This document shows, piece by piece, positions 1 to 6,935 of a stretch of DNA of 8,259 nt. The DNA comes from Cytophagaceae bacterium (GTDB lineage: Bacteria > Bacteroidota > Bacteroidia > Cytophagales > Spirosomataceae). The notes under the pieces were generated by a model. It worked only from the letters and a program-made list of their open reading frames with translations, searched no databases and had not been told where the DNA came from. A program made the position numbers and the translations under genes. Positions within the stretch are counted from its first letter, which is position 1. Every line of letters begins with the position of its first letter. The stretch lies in NCBI GenBank assembly GCA_947461155.1, contig CANHKE010000042.1, positions 1 through 8,259 of the forward strand, in the 5' to 3' direction.

Positions 1-41
1 GCTGTGCAATTCGGACTAGTTTTTCGATTTGTGGATTCAAT

Positions 42-114
42 GCTTTGTGCTTTACCCCTCAGCTTCGCCAATCCTTGAAGGTTTGGCGAAGCTAAAAAAG
101 AGGGAGCACAAAGC
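42..114. repeat. Long nested inverted repeat (imperfect hairpin)
   Basis: Three sets of complementary arms are nested around one centre. The outer arms GCTTTGTGCT (42-51) and AGCACAAAGC (105-114) match 10/10. The middle arms CCCTC (56-60) and GAGGG (100-104) match 5/5. The inner arms AGCTTCGCCAA (61-71) and TTGGCGAAGCT (83-93) match 11/11. The apex CCTT-G-AAGG (73-81) can close further. The left side has an extra TTAC bulge (52-55), and the right side has an A6 bulge (94-99). No T-run follows the hairpin on either strand, so it is not a textbook intrinsic terminator. It could end an unseen upstream gene, be a small palindromic repeat element, or form a structured RNA. The complementarity is directly visible; the function is unknown. 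Confidence 0.75.
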
Positions 115-148
115 TACGAAAAAATCCCCCAAGGAAGGTTGAAATTTC

Positions 149-162
149 ATCAAGTACTTGAT
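149..162. promoter_or_regulatory. Perfect 14-bp palindrome, candidate operator upstream of lhgO
   Basis: ATCAAGTACTTGAT is its own reverse complement over all 14 bases. It ends 6 bp before the putative -33 element at 169-171, a position that suits a dimeric transcription factor. It overlaps the start of a direct repeat of TTGATAATT (158-166 and 169-177, 11-bp period, about one helical turn). No regulator gene lies in the window, so the binding protein is unknown. The symmetry is certain; a regulatory role is inferred. Confidence 0.4.
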
Positions 163-168
163 AATTAA

Positions 169-201
169 TTGATAATTCCGACGGATGATTTTGTATCTTT
201 G
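169..201 (+). promoter_or_regulatory. Putative Bacteroidota-type promoter of lhgO
   Basis: TATCTTTG at 194-201 matches the Bacteroidota -7 consensus TAnnTTTG exactly. A TTG at 169-171, 22 bp upstream, can act as the -33 element; that spacing is slightly long. Transcription would begin near 208, giving an untranslated leader of about 20 nt before the ATG at 228. The A/T-rich stretch between the elements and the upstream palindrome support a regulatory region. No transcript data back this. Confidence 0.55.
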
Positions 202-227
202 CGTCTTAGTTTTTACTCATCCACCTT

Positions 228-1430
228 ATGGCATTAGATGTAATCATCGTCGGCGGAGGCATTGTGGGCCTCGCGACAGCGCACCGTTTATTAGAGTCAA
301 ATCCTGCGTTGAAAATCGCCCTTTTTGAAAAAGAGGCGATGGTCTCCATGCATCAAACAGGAAACAATTCAGGTGTGATTCATTCCGGTTTATACTACAA
401 ACCGGGCTCCTTAAAAGCGAAAAATTGCATCGAAGGCTACCATCAATTGATTGATTATTGCACCGCCCAAGAAATACCATTCGAACTTACGGGAAAAATT
501 GTAGTGGCGAGTACGGAAGGCCAACGGGTGCAGCTGGAGAATTTGTATCAAAGGGGCCAACAAAACGGCTTGGAGGGATTGAAGAAATTATCTTTAGCGG
601 AAATGCGCGAACACGAGCCACATGTCATCGGTGTGGAAGGGATGTGGGTGCCGCAAACAGGTATCGTTGATTACCGCGCCGTGGCTGCTAAATTAGCCCA
701 AGGAATTCAAGCTAATGGCTGTGAATTGCATCTAGGTGAAAAAGTAACGAACATCACGAAAGGCCTTACGTTTTCGATTGTCGAAACAGAAAAGGCCGTT
801 TATGAAGCTAAATTAATCATCAACTGCGCTGGTTTGTATTCCGATAAAGTGGCCCAATGGACACAAAAAGAACCGCTGGATGTGCGCATCGTACCGTTCC
901 GTGGCGAATATTTCAAGCTCAGAAAAGACAAAGAATATTTAGTTAAAAACTTGATCTATCCCGTCCCAGACCCGAACTTCCCTTTCTTAGGCGTACACTT
1001 TACCCGCATGATGCGTGGTGGCGTAGAAGCCGGTCCAAACGCGGTTTTGGCATTTAAGAAAGAAGGCTACAAAAAATTAGGGATCAATGCCAAAGAGCTT
1101 TGGGATACGTTAACATGGCCTGGCTTCCAAAAAGTAGCCGCCAAATATTGGGAAACGGGTCTCGGCGAAATGTACCGCAGTTTTTCCAAAGAAGCATTTA
1201 CCAAAGCCCTTCAAGGATTAATTCCCGAAATTCAAATGAACGATTTAGTAGAAGGCGGCGCAGGCGTGCGTGCACAGGCGTGCGATCGTAACGGTGGCCT
1301 CTTAGACGATTTCTCCATCGTCCAAGACGAAAAAGTAATCAATATTTTGAATGCACCGAGCCCGGCGGCTACCTCCTCCTTGTCGATTGGCAAGACGGTG
1401 GCCGAGATGGCGCTGGCGCGATTTGAGTAA
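228..1430 (+). CDS. lhgO: L-2-hydroxyglutarate oxidase (FAD-dependent)
   Basis: This 400-residue protein belongs to the DAO-type FAD oxidoreductases and resembles E. coli LhgO/YgaF and human L2HGDH. The family oxidises L-2-hydroxyglutarate to 2-oxoglutarate and passes electrons to a membrane quinone pool or another acceptor. Visible features are the N-terminal dinucleotide fold GGGIVG (9-14) with Glu34 ending the second strand, then HQTGNNSGVIHSG (42-54). In E. coli LhgO and human L2HGDH, as I recall them, the second residue after HQTG is followed by HNSG, so Asn46 stands where His is usual. RGEYFKL (225-231), GVHFTR (255-260), GVRAQA (346-351) and NAPSPAATSS (375-384) are family blocks near the flavin and substrate. 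Length is normal. An in-frame TAG at 207-209 makes 228 the first usable ATG. E. coli's csiD and gabDTP partners are absent, so a metabolite-repair role is more likely than glutarate catabolism. Confidence 0.92.
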   Translation: MALDVIIVGGGIVGLATAHRLLESNPALKIALFEKEAMVSMHQTGNNSGVIHSGLYYKPGSLKAKNCIEGYHQLIDYCTAQEIPFELTGKIVVASTEGQRVQLENLYQRGQQNGLEGLKKLSLAEMREHEPHVIGVEGMWVPQTGIVDYRAVAAKLAQGIQANGCELHLGEKVTNITKGLTFSIVETEKAVYEAKLIINCAGLYSDKVAQWTQKEPLDVRIVPFRGEYFKLRKDKEYLVKNLIYPVPDPNFPFLGVHFTRMMRGGVEAGPNAVLAFKKEGYKKLGINAKELWDTLTWPGFQKVAAKYWETGLGEMYRSFSKEAFTKALQGLIPEIQMNDLVEGGAGVRAQACDRNGGLLDDFSIVQDEKVINILNAPSPAATSSLSIGKTVAEMALARFE

Positions 1431-1444
1431 ACGGACTTTTGATT

Positions 1445-1552
1445 CCCCAGACTGAAGTCTGGGGTTATGTGTAAAATTCGGGATGCGATGTTCGATTAGT
1501 TCTTCCCAGCATGAAGTCTGGGAATTTATTAACCCTAGGCTTTAGCCTAGGG
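1445..1552. repeat. Cluster of three short palindromes (REP-like)
   Basis: Three stem-loops sit in the lhgO-ABC transporter gap. The first is CCCCAGACT/AGTCTGGGG (1445-1453 and 1456-1464), 9-bp perfect arms with a 2-nt GA spacer. The second is TTCCCAG/CTGGGAA (1503-1509 and 1518-1524), 7-bp arms with an 8-nt loop; it shares TGAAGTCTGGG with the first and looks like a decayed copy. The third is CCCTAGGCT/AGCCTAGGG (1533-1541 and 1544-1552), again 9-bp perfect arms with a 2-nt spacer. This architecture resembles bacterial REP-type repeats mobilised by RAYT transposases, but none is encoded here. The first lies 15 bp after the lhgO stop and might aid termination, although no T-run follows. Confidence 0.7.
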
Positions 1553-1587
1553 CCCCAACCGATAGGTTGTAAATGTAAATCACCAAC

Positions 1588-3336
1588 ATGAAATTATTAC
1601 TGAATTACCTCTCTCATTACCGCTGGCGTGTTTTCGCGGCGTTGGGTTTAGCTGCGACCAACCAGATTTTCTCGTTGATGGATCCCTATATTTTCCGAAA
1701 AATCATCGATGATGTGGCTGCGGTTTATCGGGCAGACACGCATACGATGAGTCAGTTTGTTGACGCCATCTGGCCTTTGGCATTAGCATCCGTAGGTGTT
1801 GCCTTCGTGAGTCGCGTCGCTAAAAATTTCCAAGATTACATGATCAATACCGTTACCCAAAAGGTAGGGGCTAATCTATATTCGGACGGAATTCGTCATT
1901 CGTTGGAACTGCCCTATGAAACCTTTGAAGACCAACGGTCCGGTGAGACGCTAGGAAAATTGCAGAAGGTGCGGATCGATGTGGAGAAATTGATTACGTT
2001 GGGCATCAACATTCTTTTCCAATCGGTTATCGCCTTAGTGTTCATTTCAATCTATGCTTTTTCAGTGCATTGGATGGTGATGCCTTTGTTCCTGTTGACG
2101 GGTCCACTCATTGCGTGGGTATCTTCGGTTTTAAGTAAAAAAATCAAAGTCATTCAAATTGAAATTGTCAAAGAATCGACCGGTTTGGCTGGTTCGACAA
2201 CCGAATCGCTCCGCAACATTGAACTGGTTAAATCACTGGGTTTGGCGGAACAAGAAATTGCTCACCTGAATGCCACAACGGAAAAAATCCTGAAGTTGGA
2301 ATTGAAAAAAGTGCGTTATGTGCGTTCGATGGCCTTTGTGCAAGGAACTTGCGTGAACTTATTGCGTATGCTGATGGTGGTGGTATTGATCTATTTGATC
2401 TACCAAGGCAAAATTACGATAGGTCAATTTTACTCGCTAAACATTTATTCATTCTTCCTTTTCAATCCCTTGCAAGAAATTGGAAATGTGGTCAATACGT
2501 TCCGGGAGGCGGAGGTTTCACTCCAAAATTTCGAACAAATTCTGGCCATTCCAGGAGAGAAAAAGCCAGAGAATCCAAAGGCTATTTCGCACATAGATGA
2601 TTTGACGTTTGACCACGTGTCGTTCCAGCATCAATCCGCGACCCAAGAAGCGCTTTCCGATATTTCCTTCCAAGTGAAAGGCGGCGAAACCATTGCGTTT
2701 GTGGGCCCATCCGGTGCCGGAAAATCCACCTTGGTTAAATTACTCGTGGGCTTATATCGACCGAAAAAGGGACATATTTTTTACAATGGCGAGCCAGAAG
2801 ATGCAATTGATTTCGATCAATTACGCAAAAAAATCGGCTTTGTAACTCAGGATACCCAATTGTTCTCCGGGTCCATTCGGGAGAATTTATTGTTCGTTAA
2901 TCCCAACGCCACCGATGCCCAATGTATGGAAGTGTTGGAAAAAGCAGCCTGTCAAAGTTTGTTGGCGCGGGCCGACAAAGGCTTAGACTCGCTCATTGGC
3001 GAAGGCGGCGTCAAAGTATCGGGCGGAGAGAAGCAGCGCTTGAGCATTGCGCGGGCGCTTTTGCGTAATCCAAACTTATTGGTTTTTGATGAAGCGACTT
3101 CTGCGTTGGATTCACTAACAGAAGAAGAAATATCCGAAACGATTCGCGCTGTTTCACAAGATGCAGAGCATTTAACGATTTTGATTGCTCACCGCTTATC
3201 CACGATCATGCATGCAACCCGCATCTATGTGCTGGAAAAAGGAAAAGTGGTCGAATCAGGGAATCACGATAGTTTGTTGGCCGACAAAGGATTGTATTTT
3301 GCGATGTGGCGCCAACAAGTAGGGGAAAACAAATAA
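1588..3336 (+). CDS. ABC exporter half-transporter (fused membrane and ATPase domains)
   Basis: This 582-residue protein has the layout of an MsbA/ABCB-type exporter that works as a homo- or heterodimer in the inner membrane. An N-terminal transmembrane domain (about 15-300) shows six hydrophobic segments near 14-30, 60-78, 138-157, 160-180, 255-273 and 280-296. The ATPase domain (about 338-580) has Walker A GPSGAGKST (373-381), Q-loop Gln421, signature VSGGEKQR (477-484), Walker B LLVFDE with catalytic Glu502, D-loop SALD (505-508) and H-loop His535. The A-loop position that is usually Tyr appears to be His348 (VSFQH). An in-frame TAA at 1576-1578 makes 1588 the first usable ATG. No clear promoter precedes it, so it may rely on read-through from lhgO, 157 bp upstream. 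Lipid, peptide or drug export are all possible; the sequence does not settle the substrate. Confidence 0.9.
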   Translation: MKLLLNYLSHYRWRVFAALGLAATNQIFSLMDPYIFRKIIDDVAAVYRADTHTMSQFVDAIWPLALASVGVAFVSRVAKNFQDYMINTVTQKVGANLYSDGIRHSLELPYETFEDQRSGETLGKLQKVRIDVEKLITLGINILFQSVIALVFISIYAFSVHWMVMPLFLLTGPLIAWVSSVLSKKIKVIQIEIVKESTGLAGSTTESLRNIELVKSLGLAEQEIAHLNATTEKILKLELKKVRYVRSMAFVQGTCVNLLRMLMVVVLIYLIYQGKITIGQFYSLNIYSFFLFNPLQEIGNVVNTFREAEVSLQNFEQILAIPGEKKPENPKAISHIDDLTFDHVSFQHQSATQEALSDISFQVKGGETIAFVGPSGAGKSTLVKLLVGLYRPKKGHIFYNGEPEDAIDFDQLRKKIGFVTQDTQLFSGSIRENLLFVNPNATDAQCMEVLEKAACQSLLARADKGLDSLIGEGGVKVSGGEKQRLSIARALLRNPNLLVFDEATSALDSLTEEEISETIRAVSQDAEHLTILIAHRLSTIMHATRIYVLEKGKVVESGNHDSLLADKGLYFAMWRQQVGENK

Positions 3337-3382
3337 AATGTTTTGCAATTCCTTGAATCGCCAATGATTGTTTGGCAAAAGC

Positions 3383-3414
3383 TTGGCTTGAACAAATTGG
3401 ATTGTGTATATTTG
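3383..3414 (+). promoter_or_regulatory. Putative Bacteroidota-type promoter of the ilvDBNC operon
   Basis: TATATTTG (3407-3414) is an exact match to the TAnnTTTG -7 element. TTG at 3383-3385 lies 21 bp upstream and fits a -33 element; a second TTG at 3388-3390 is 16 bp away and less well placed. Predicted initiation is near 3421, leaving about 16 nt before the ilvD ATG at 3437. Such a leader cannot hold a leader peptide, T-box or other long attenuator. Control would have to act on initiation or after transcription. Confidence 0.65.
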
Positions 3415-3436
3415 TTGTTTGTAAAAATTTACTCGT

Positions 3437-5113
3437 ATGTCATTAAATAAATTTTCAAGAACCTTGACGCAAGAGGTGACGAATCCAGCGGCGAAAGCCA
3501 TGTTGTATGGAATCGGTCTCACCACGGAGGATATGGATAAAGCTCAAATCGGTATCGCGAGTACAGGTTATGAGGGTAATCCGTGTAATATGCACCTAAA
3601 TGGACTTTCTGTGCATGTGAAAAAGGGAATTCAAGAAAATGGCATGGTAGGTTTGATCTTTCACACGATTGGTGTGTCGGATGGTATGACCAACGGAAAT
3701 GATGGGATGAGTTATTCCTTGCCATCGCGTGATATTATCGCAGATTCGATTGAAAATGTGGTGGGTGCGCAGTGGTATGATGGGGTGATTGCGGTGGTTG
3801 GTTGTGATAAAAACATGCCCGGAGCGATGATGGCGTTAGCGCGTTTGAACCGTCCAGGGATGTTAGTTTATGGCGGAACAATTCGTTCTGGCTCATACAA
3901 AGGAGAAAAATTAGACATTGTTTCTGCGTTTGAGGCCTTAGGAAAGAAATATGCAGGAACGATTTCAGAGGAAGATTACGAGGGGGTGATTCGGAATTCG
4001 ATCCCGGGCGCTGGCGCATGTGGAGGTATGTATACGGCAAACACGATGGCTTCTTCGATGGAAGCGATGGGTCTAGTTCTGCCCAATTCATCGTCATATC
4101 CAGCGACGCACGAAGGTAAAAAAGCGGAGTGTTTGGCGATCGGAGCAGCGATGAAGGTGTTGTTGGAGAAAAACATTTGTCCCCGTGATATCATGACGCG
4201 CCACGCATTCGAAAATGCGATGACGGTGGTGATGGCCTTAGGCGGAAGTACCAATGCGGTTTTGCATTACTTGGCCATTGCACATTCGGCAGGGGTTTCG
4301 TTTACATTAAAAGATATTCAAGATATTTCAGATCGTACGCCATTAATCGCCGATTTGAAGCCATCTGGCAAATATTACATGGAGGATGTCTTGGCGATCG
4401 GAGGCATGCCGGCGATTTTGAAATACTTGTGGCAACAAGGCTTCTTGCATGGCGAGTGCTTGACGGTAACGGGTAAAACGATGGCAGAGAATTTAGCGGA
4501 AGCGCCTGATTTGAATTTTGATACACAGAAAATTATATTTCCGATTGAACAACCGTTAAAGCCAACCGGTCATATTCAAATATTGTATGGCAATTTAGCC
4601 ACTGAAGGGGCCGTTGCGAAGATTACAGGAAAAGAAGGTGAGCGTTTTGAGGGTTTGGCTAAAGTATGTGATCGGGAAGAAGAAGTGATGGAGTATTTGT
4701 CCAAAGGGGAAATAAAAGCTGGCCATGTGGTTGTGATTCGCAACGAAGGGCCAAAAGGTGGTCCAGGTATGCCGGAAATGTTAAAGCCAACTTCCGCTTT
4801 GATGGGTGCTGGATTAGGTAATTCCGTAGCGATGATTACGGATGGGCGTTTCTCTGGAGGAACACACGGTTTTGTGGTTGGGCACGTAACGCCAGAAGCG
4901 CAAGAAGGTGGAAATATTGGTTTGGTGAAAGATGGTGATAAAATTACCATTGATGCAGTAGACAACAAAATCATCTTACATGTGTCGGATGAGGAATTAG
5001 CCGAACGCCGTAAAGCATGGAAACCATTGGCTTCTCCGCATACATCAGGCGTTTTACGTAAATACATTAAAAACGTTGCTTCAGCCAGCCAAGGTTGTGT
5101 AACAGATTTATAA
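3437..5113 (+). CDS. ilvD: Dihydroxy-acid dehydratase
   Basis: IlvD removes water from 2,3-dihydroxy-isovalerate and 2,3-dihydroxy-3-methylvalerate. The products are the 2-keto acids that are transaminated to valine and isoleucine; the first also feeds leucine and pantothenate synthesis. The 558-residue protein carries three cysteines expected to hold the Fe-S cluster: Cys50 (GNPCNMH), Cys123 (CDKNMPG, with the metal-site Lys125) and Cys195 ([12 protein letters not shown]). [14 protein letters not shown] near the C-terminus supplies Ser473, the likely catalytic base. The length is close to the roughly 560-residue class that includes plant and cyanobacterial [2Fe-2S] enzymes, and shorter than E. 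coli IlvD (616); the cluster type is an inference. An in-frame TAA at 3422-3424 fixes the start region. It is the first gene of the operon, 69 bp upstream of ilvB, and shows no disruption. Confidence 0.96.
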   Translation: MSLNKFSRTLTQEVTNPAAKAMLYGIGLTTEDMDKAQIGIASTGYEGNPCNMHLNGLSVHVKKGIQENGMVGLIFHTIGVSDGMTNGNDGMSYSLPSRDIIADSIENVVGAQWYDGVIAVVGCDKNMPGAMMALARLNRPGMLVYGGTIRSGSYKGEKLDIVSAFEALGKKYAGTISEEDYEGVIRNSIPGAGACGGMYTANTMASSMEAMGLVLPNSSSYPATHEGKKAECLAIGAAMKVLLEKNICPRDIMTRHAFENAMTVVMALGGSTNAVLHYLAIAHSAGVSFTLKDIQDISDRTPLIADLKPSGKYYMEDVLAIGGMPAILKYLWQQGFLHGECLTVTGKTMAENLAEAPDLNFDTQKIIFPIEQPLKPTGHIQILYGNLATEGAVAKITGKEGERFEGLAKVCDREEEVMEYLSKGEIKAGHVVVIRNEGPKGGPGMPEMLKPTSALMGAGLGNSVAMITDGRFSGGTHGFVVGHVTPEAQEGGNIGLVKDGDKITIDAVDNKIILHVSDEELAERRKAWKPLASPHTSGVLRKYIKNVASASQGCVTDL

Positions 5114-5143
5114 AAAATAATAGTACAGTTTTTTTCTACCAAG

Positions 5144-5165
5144 GGAAGGCTTAAATTAGCCTTTC
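5144..5165 (+). other. Intercistronic hairpin between ilvD and ilvB
   Basis: AAGGCT (5146-5151) and AGCCTT (5158-5163) form a perfect 6-bp stem around a TAAATT loop. A G-U pair (5145/5164) and a G-C pair (5144/5165) extend it to 8 bp. It sits 18 nt before the ilvB ATG. The T-run in this gap (about 5129-5136) precedes the stem rather than following it, so an intrinsic terminator is unlikely. An mRNA processing or stability element, or a modulator of ilvB translation, would fit. Pairing is visible; function is inferred. Confidence 0.4.
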
Positions 5166-5182
5166 ATTTGAGTTAAAATAGG

Positions 5183-6934
5183 ATGAATACCATGGGACAA
5201 ACCCTAACGCAGACTGCTGATTCGAACCAGGCCGACCAGAAAAAATTCTTGACGGGCGCACAGGCTATCATGGAGTCATTGGTTGCGCAAGGGGTAACGA
5301 CTATTTTTGGGTATCCGGGGGGCGCAATTATGCCGACCTACGATGCCTTATTTGATTACCAAGATCGTTTAAAGCATATTTTGGTGCGTCATGAGCAAGG
5401 TGCTGGTCACGCGGCGCAAGGTTATGCGCGCATGCTGAACAAAGCAGGTGTTTGCATGGTGACATCAGGTCCCGGTGCAACGAATCTCATCACGCCTATC
5501 GCGGATGCGATGCTTGATTCCACGCCATTAGTCTGTATTGTTGGCCAAGTCAAAGGAAATTTATTAGGTACAGATGCCTTCCAAGAATGTGATTTGATTG
5601 GTATTTCCATGCCGGTCACGAAATGGAATTACCAGGTTATGGATCCAAACGAGATTCCAGAGATCATTGCCAAGGCTTTTTATATTGCAGAAACGGGTCG
5701 CCCTGGTCCAGTTTTAATTGATATTACGCGCACAGCCCAGTCTGAAATGATGACTGAGCCATTTAAATATACACCTTGTACGTCGATTATCTCGTACAAA
5801 CCGCGGATTGAACCGAAGAAAGAGCATGTGGAGGCGGCAGCTAAATTGATCAACGCGGCGAAAAAGCCCTACATTTTAGCGGGTCATGGAATAATCATTT
5901 CGGGTGCCGAAAACGAGTTAAACGAATTAGTGAATAAGGCTGGTATCCCTGTTGCGACTACTTTATTGGGTATGTCGTCGATGGATGCCGATCACCCCAT
6001 GTACGTGGGCTGGCCAGGCATGCATGGGAATTACGGGGCAAATGTCTTGACCAATTCTTGTGATGTGTTGATCGCTATTGGTATGCGTTTTGATGATCGG
6101 ATCACGGGAGATTTAGCTACCTATGCGAAACAAGCCAAAATCGTTCACATTGAAATTGATCCGGCAGAAGTTGATAAAAATGTGAAGGCAGATGCACCGG
6201 TTGTGGGAGATGCCAAAGCTGCATTGCGGGCTTTATTGCCTTTGATTAAGCAAACGGATCACCTGGAATGGCGGGCGGAATTTGATGCCTACGATAAAGA
6301 AGAATATGCGAAGATTACCTTGAAGGATGTGTTTCATGATGGGGATCAAATAAAAATGGGTGAGGCCATTGCCATGATGTCTGAAAAGACCAAAGGTGAG
6401 GCGGTTGTGGTTACGGATGTGGGGCAGCACCAAATGGTGACGAATCGCTATTATCGATTCAAAAAACGTAATTCAGTGGTGACATCTGGTGGTGCTGGAA
6501 CGATGGGATTTGCACTTCCGGCGGCTTTTGGCGCAAAAGTAGCGGTTCCAGAGCGCGAGGTAGTTGCGGTGATTGGGGATGGTGGATTCCAGATGACCTT
6601 ACAGGAATTGGGTACGATAGCGCAGAGTAAGTTGCCGGTGAAGATTATCATCCTGAATAATAACTTTTTAGGCATGGTTCGTCAATGGCAAGAGTTGTTT
6701 CATGCCCGTCGTTATTCCTTTGTTGAATTAGAAAATCCAGATTTTATTACGATTGCGAAAGGCTTTGGTATTCCGGGTCATACGGTTTCAGATCGTAGTT
6801 TATTGAGTGAGTCTTTGGATACGTTGTTGAATTCTGAGACCCCATATTTATTGGAAATAGTTTGTGAAAAAGAGGGAAATGTTTTCCCAATGGTGCCTGC
6901 GGGCAGTACCGTAACGAATGTGAGGCTTGAGTAA
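5183..6934 (+). CDS. ilvB: Acetolactate synthase, large catalytic subunit
   Basis: This thiamine diphosphate enzyme joins pyruvate to a second pyruvate or to 2-oxobutyrate, giving acetolactate or acetohydroxybutyrate, the first common step of valine and isoleucine synthesis. The 583 residues show the three-domain family order. The N-terminal Pyr domain has the activating Glu71 in HEQGAGHAAQGYAR, followed by GTDAFQECD (129-137). The middle FAD-binding domain includes MRFDDRITGD. The C-terminal PP domain has the ThDP/Mg motif GDGG (465-468) through Asn492-494. The conserved channel tryptophan is Trp502 in GMVRQWQ. Length is typical. The first 20 or so residues are low-complexity and poorly conserved, and a second in-frame ATG at 5192 is possible (three residues shorter). 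ilvN begins at its stop codon, which suggests coupled synthesis of the two subunits. Confidence 0.96.
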   Translation: MNTMGQTLTQTADSNQADQKKFLTGAQAIMESLVAQGVTTIFGYPGGAIMPTYDALFDYQDRLKHILVRHEQGAGHAAQGYARMLNKAGVCMVTSGPGATNLITPIADAMLDSTPLVCIVGQVKGNLLGTDAFQECDLIGISMPVTKWNYQVMDPNEIPEIIAKAFYIAETGRPGPVLIDITRTAQSEMMTEPFKYTPCTSIISYKPRIEPKKEHVEAAAKLINAAKKPYILAGHGIIISGAENELNELVNKAGIPVATTLLGMSSMDADHPMYVGWPGMHGNYGANVLTNSCDVLIAIGMRFDDRITGDLATYAKQAKIVHIEIDPAEVDKNVKADAPVVGDAKAALRALLPLIKQTDHLEWRAEFDAYDKEEYAKITLKDVFHDGDQIKMGEAIAMMSEKTKGEAVVVTDVGQHQMVTNRYYRFKKRNSVVTSGGAGTMGFALPAAFGAKVAVPEREVVAVIGDGGFQMTLQELGTIAQSKLPVKIIILNNNFLGMVRQWQELFHARRYSFVELENPDFITIAKGFGIPGHTVSDRSLLSESLDTLLNSETPYLLEIVCEKEGNVFPMVPAGSTVTNVRLE

Positions 6935-6935
6935 T

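Noticed and set aside
1..95. Possible 3' end of an upstream gene (frames open to stops at 76-78 and 93-95)
   Set aside because: Fewer than 32 codons, no recognisable protein sequence, and the stretch is dominated by the inverted repeat; it cannot be supported as coding.
1445..1464. Intrinsic terminator of lhgO
   Set aside because: The stem is strong and well placed, but TTATGTG follows instead of a T-run, so I list it as part of the repeat cluster only.
1445..1552. CRISPR array
   Set aside because: The three palindromes differ in sequence and spacing, there is no constant direct repeat with unique spacers, and no cas genes are present.
1553..1587. Promoter directly upstream of the ABC transporter
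   Set aside because: TAGGTTG (1563-1569) is one base short of TAnnTTTG, and no -33 element lies at suitable spacing.
3735..4254. Two overlapping - strand open frames (120 and 92 codons) within ilvD
   Set aside because: Both lie opposite the conserved Fe-S region of IlvD, and their translations look like low-information antisense products.
4576..5142. 188-codon open frame on the - strand across the end of ilvD
   Set aside because: It is antisense to well-conserved ilvD codons, has no recognisable domain, promoter or initiation context, and is explained by the codon bias of the + strand gene.
5163..5170. Internal promoter for ilvB (TTCATTTG resembling TAnnTTTG)
   Set aside because: The second position of the -7 motif mismatches, it overlaps the hairpin, and no TTG lies at the right distance upstream.
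6927..6935. TTG start codon for ilvN overlapping ilvB
   Set aside because: The ATG at 6936 is a stronger codon, gives a normal N-terminus for the family and is still positioned for translational coupling. The TTG adds only three residues.
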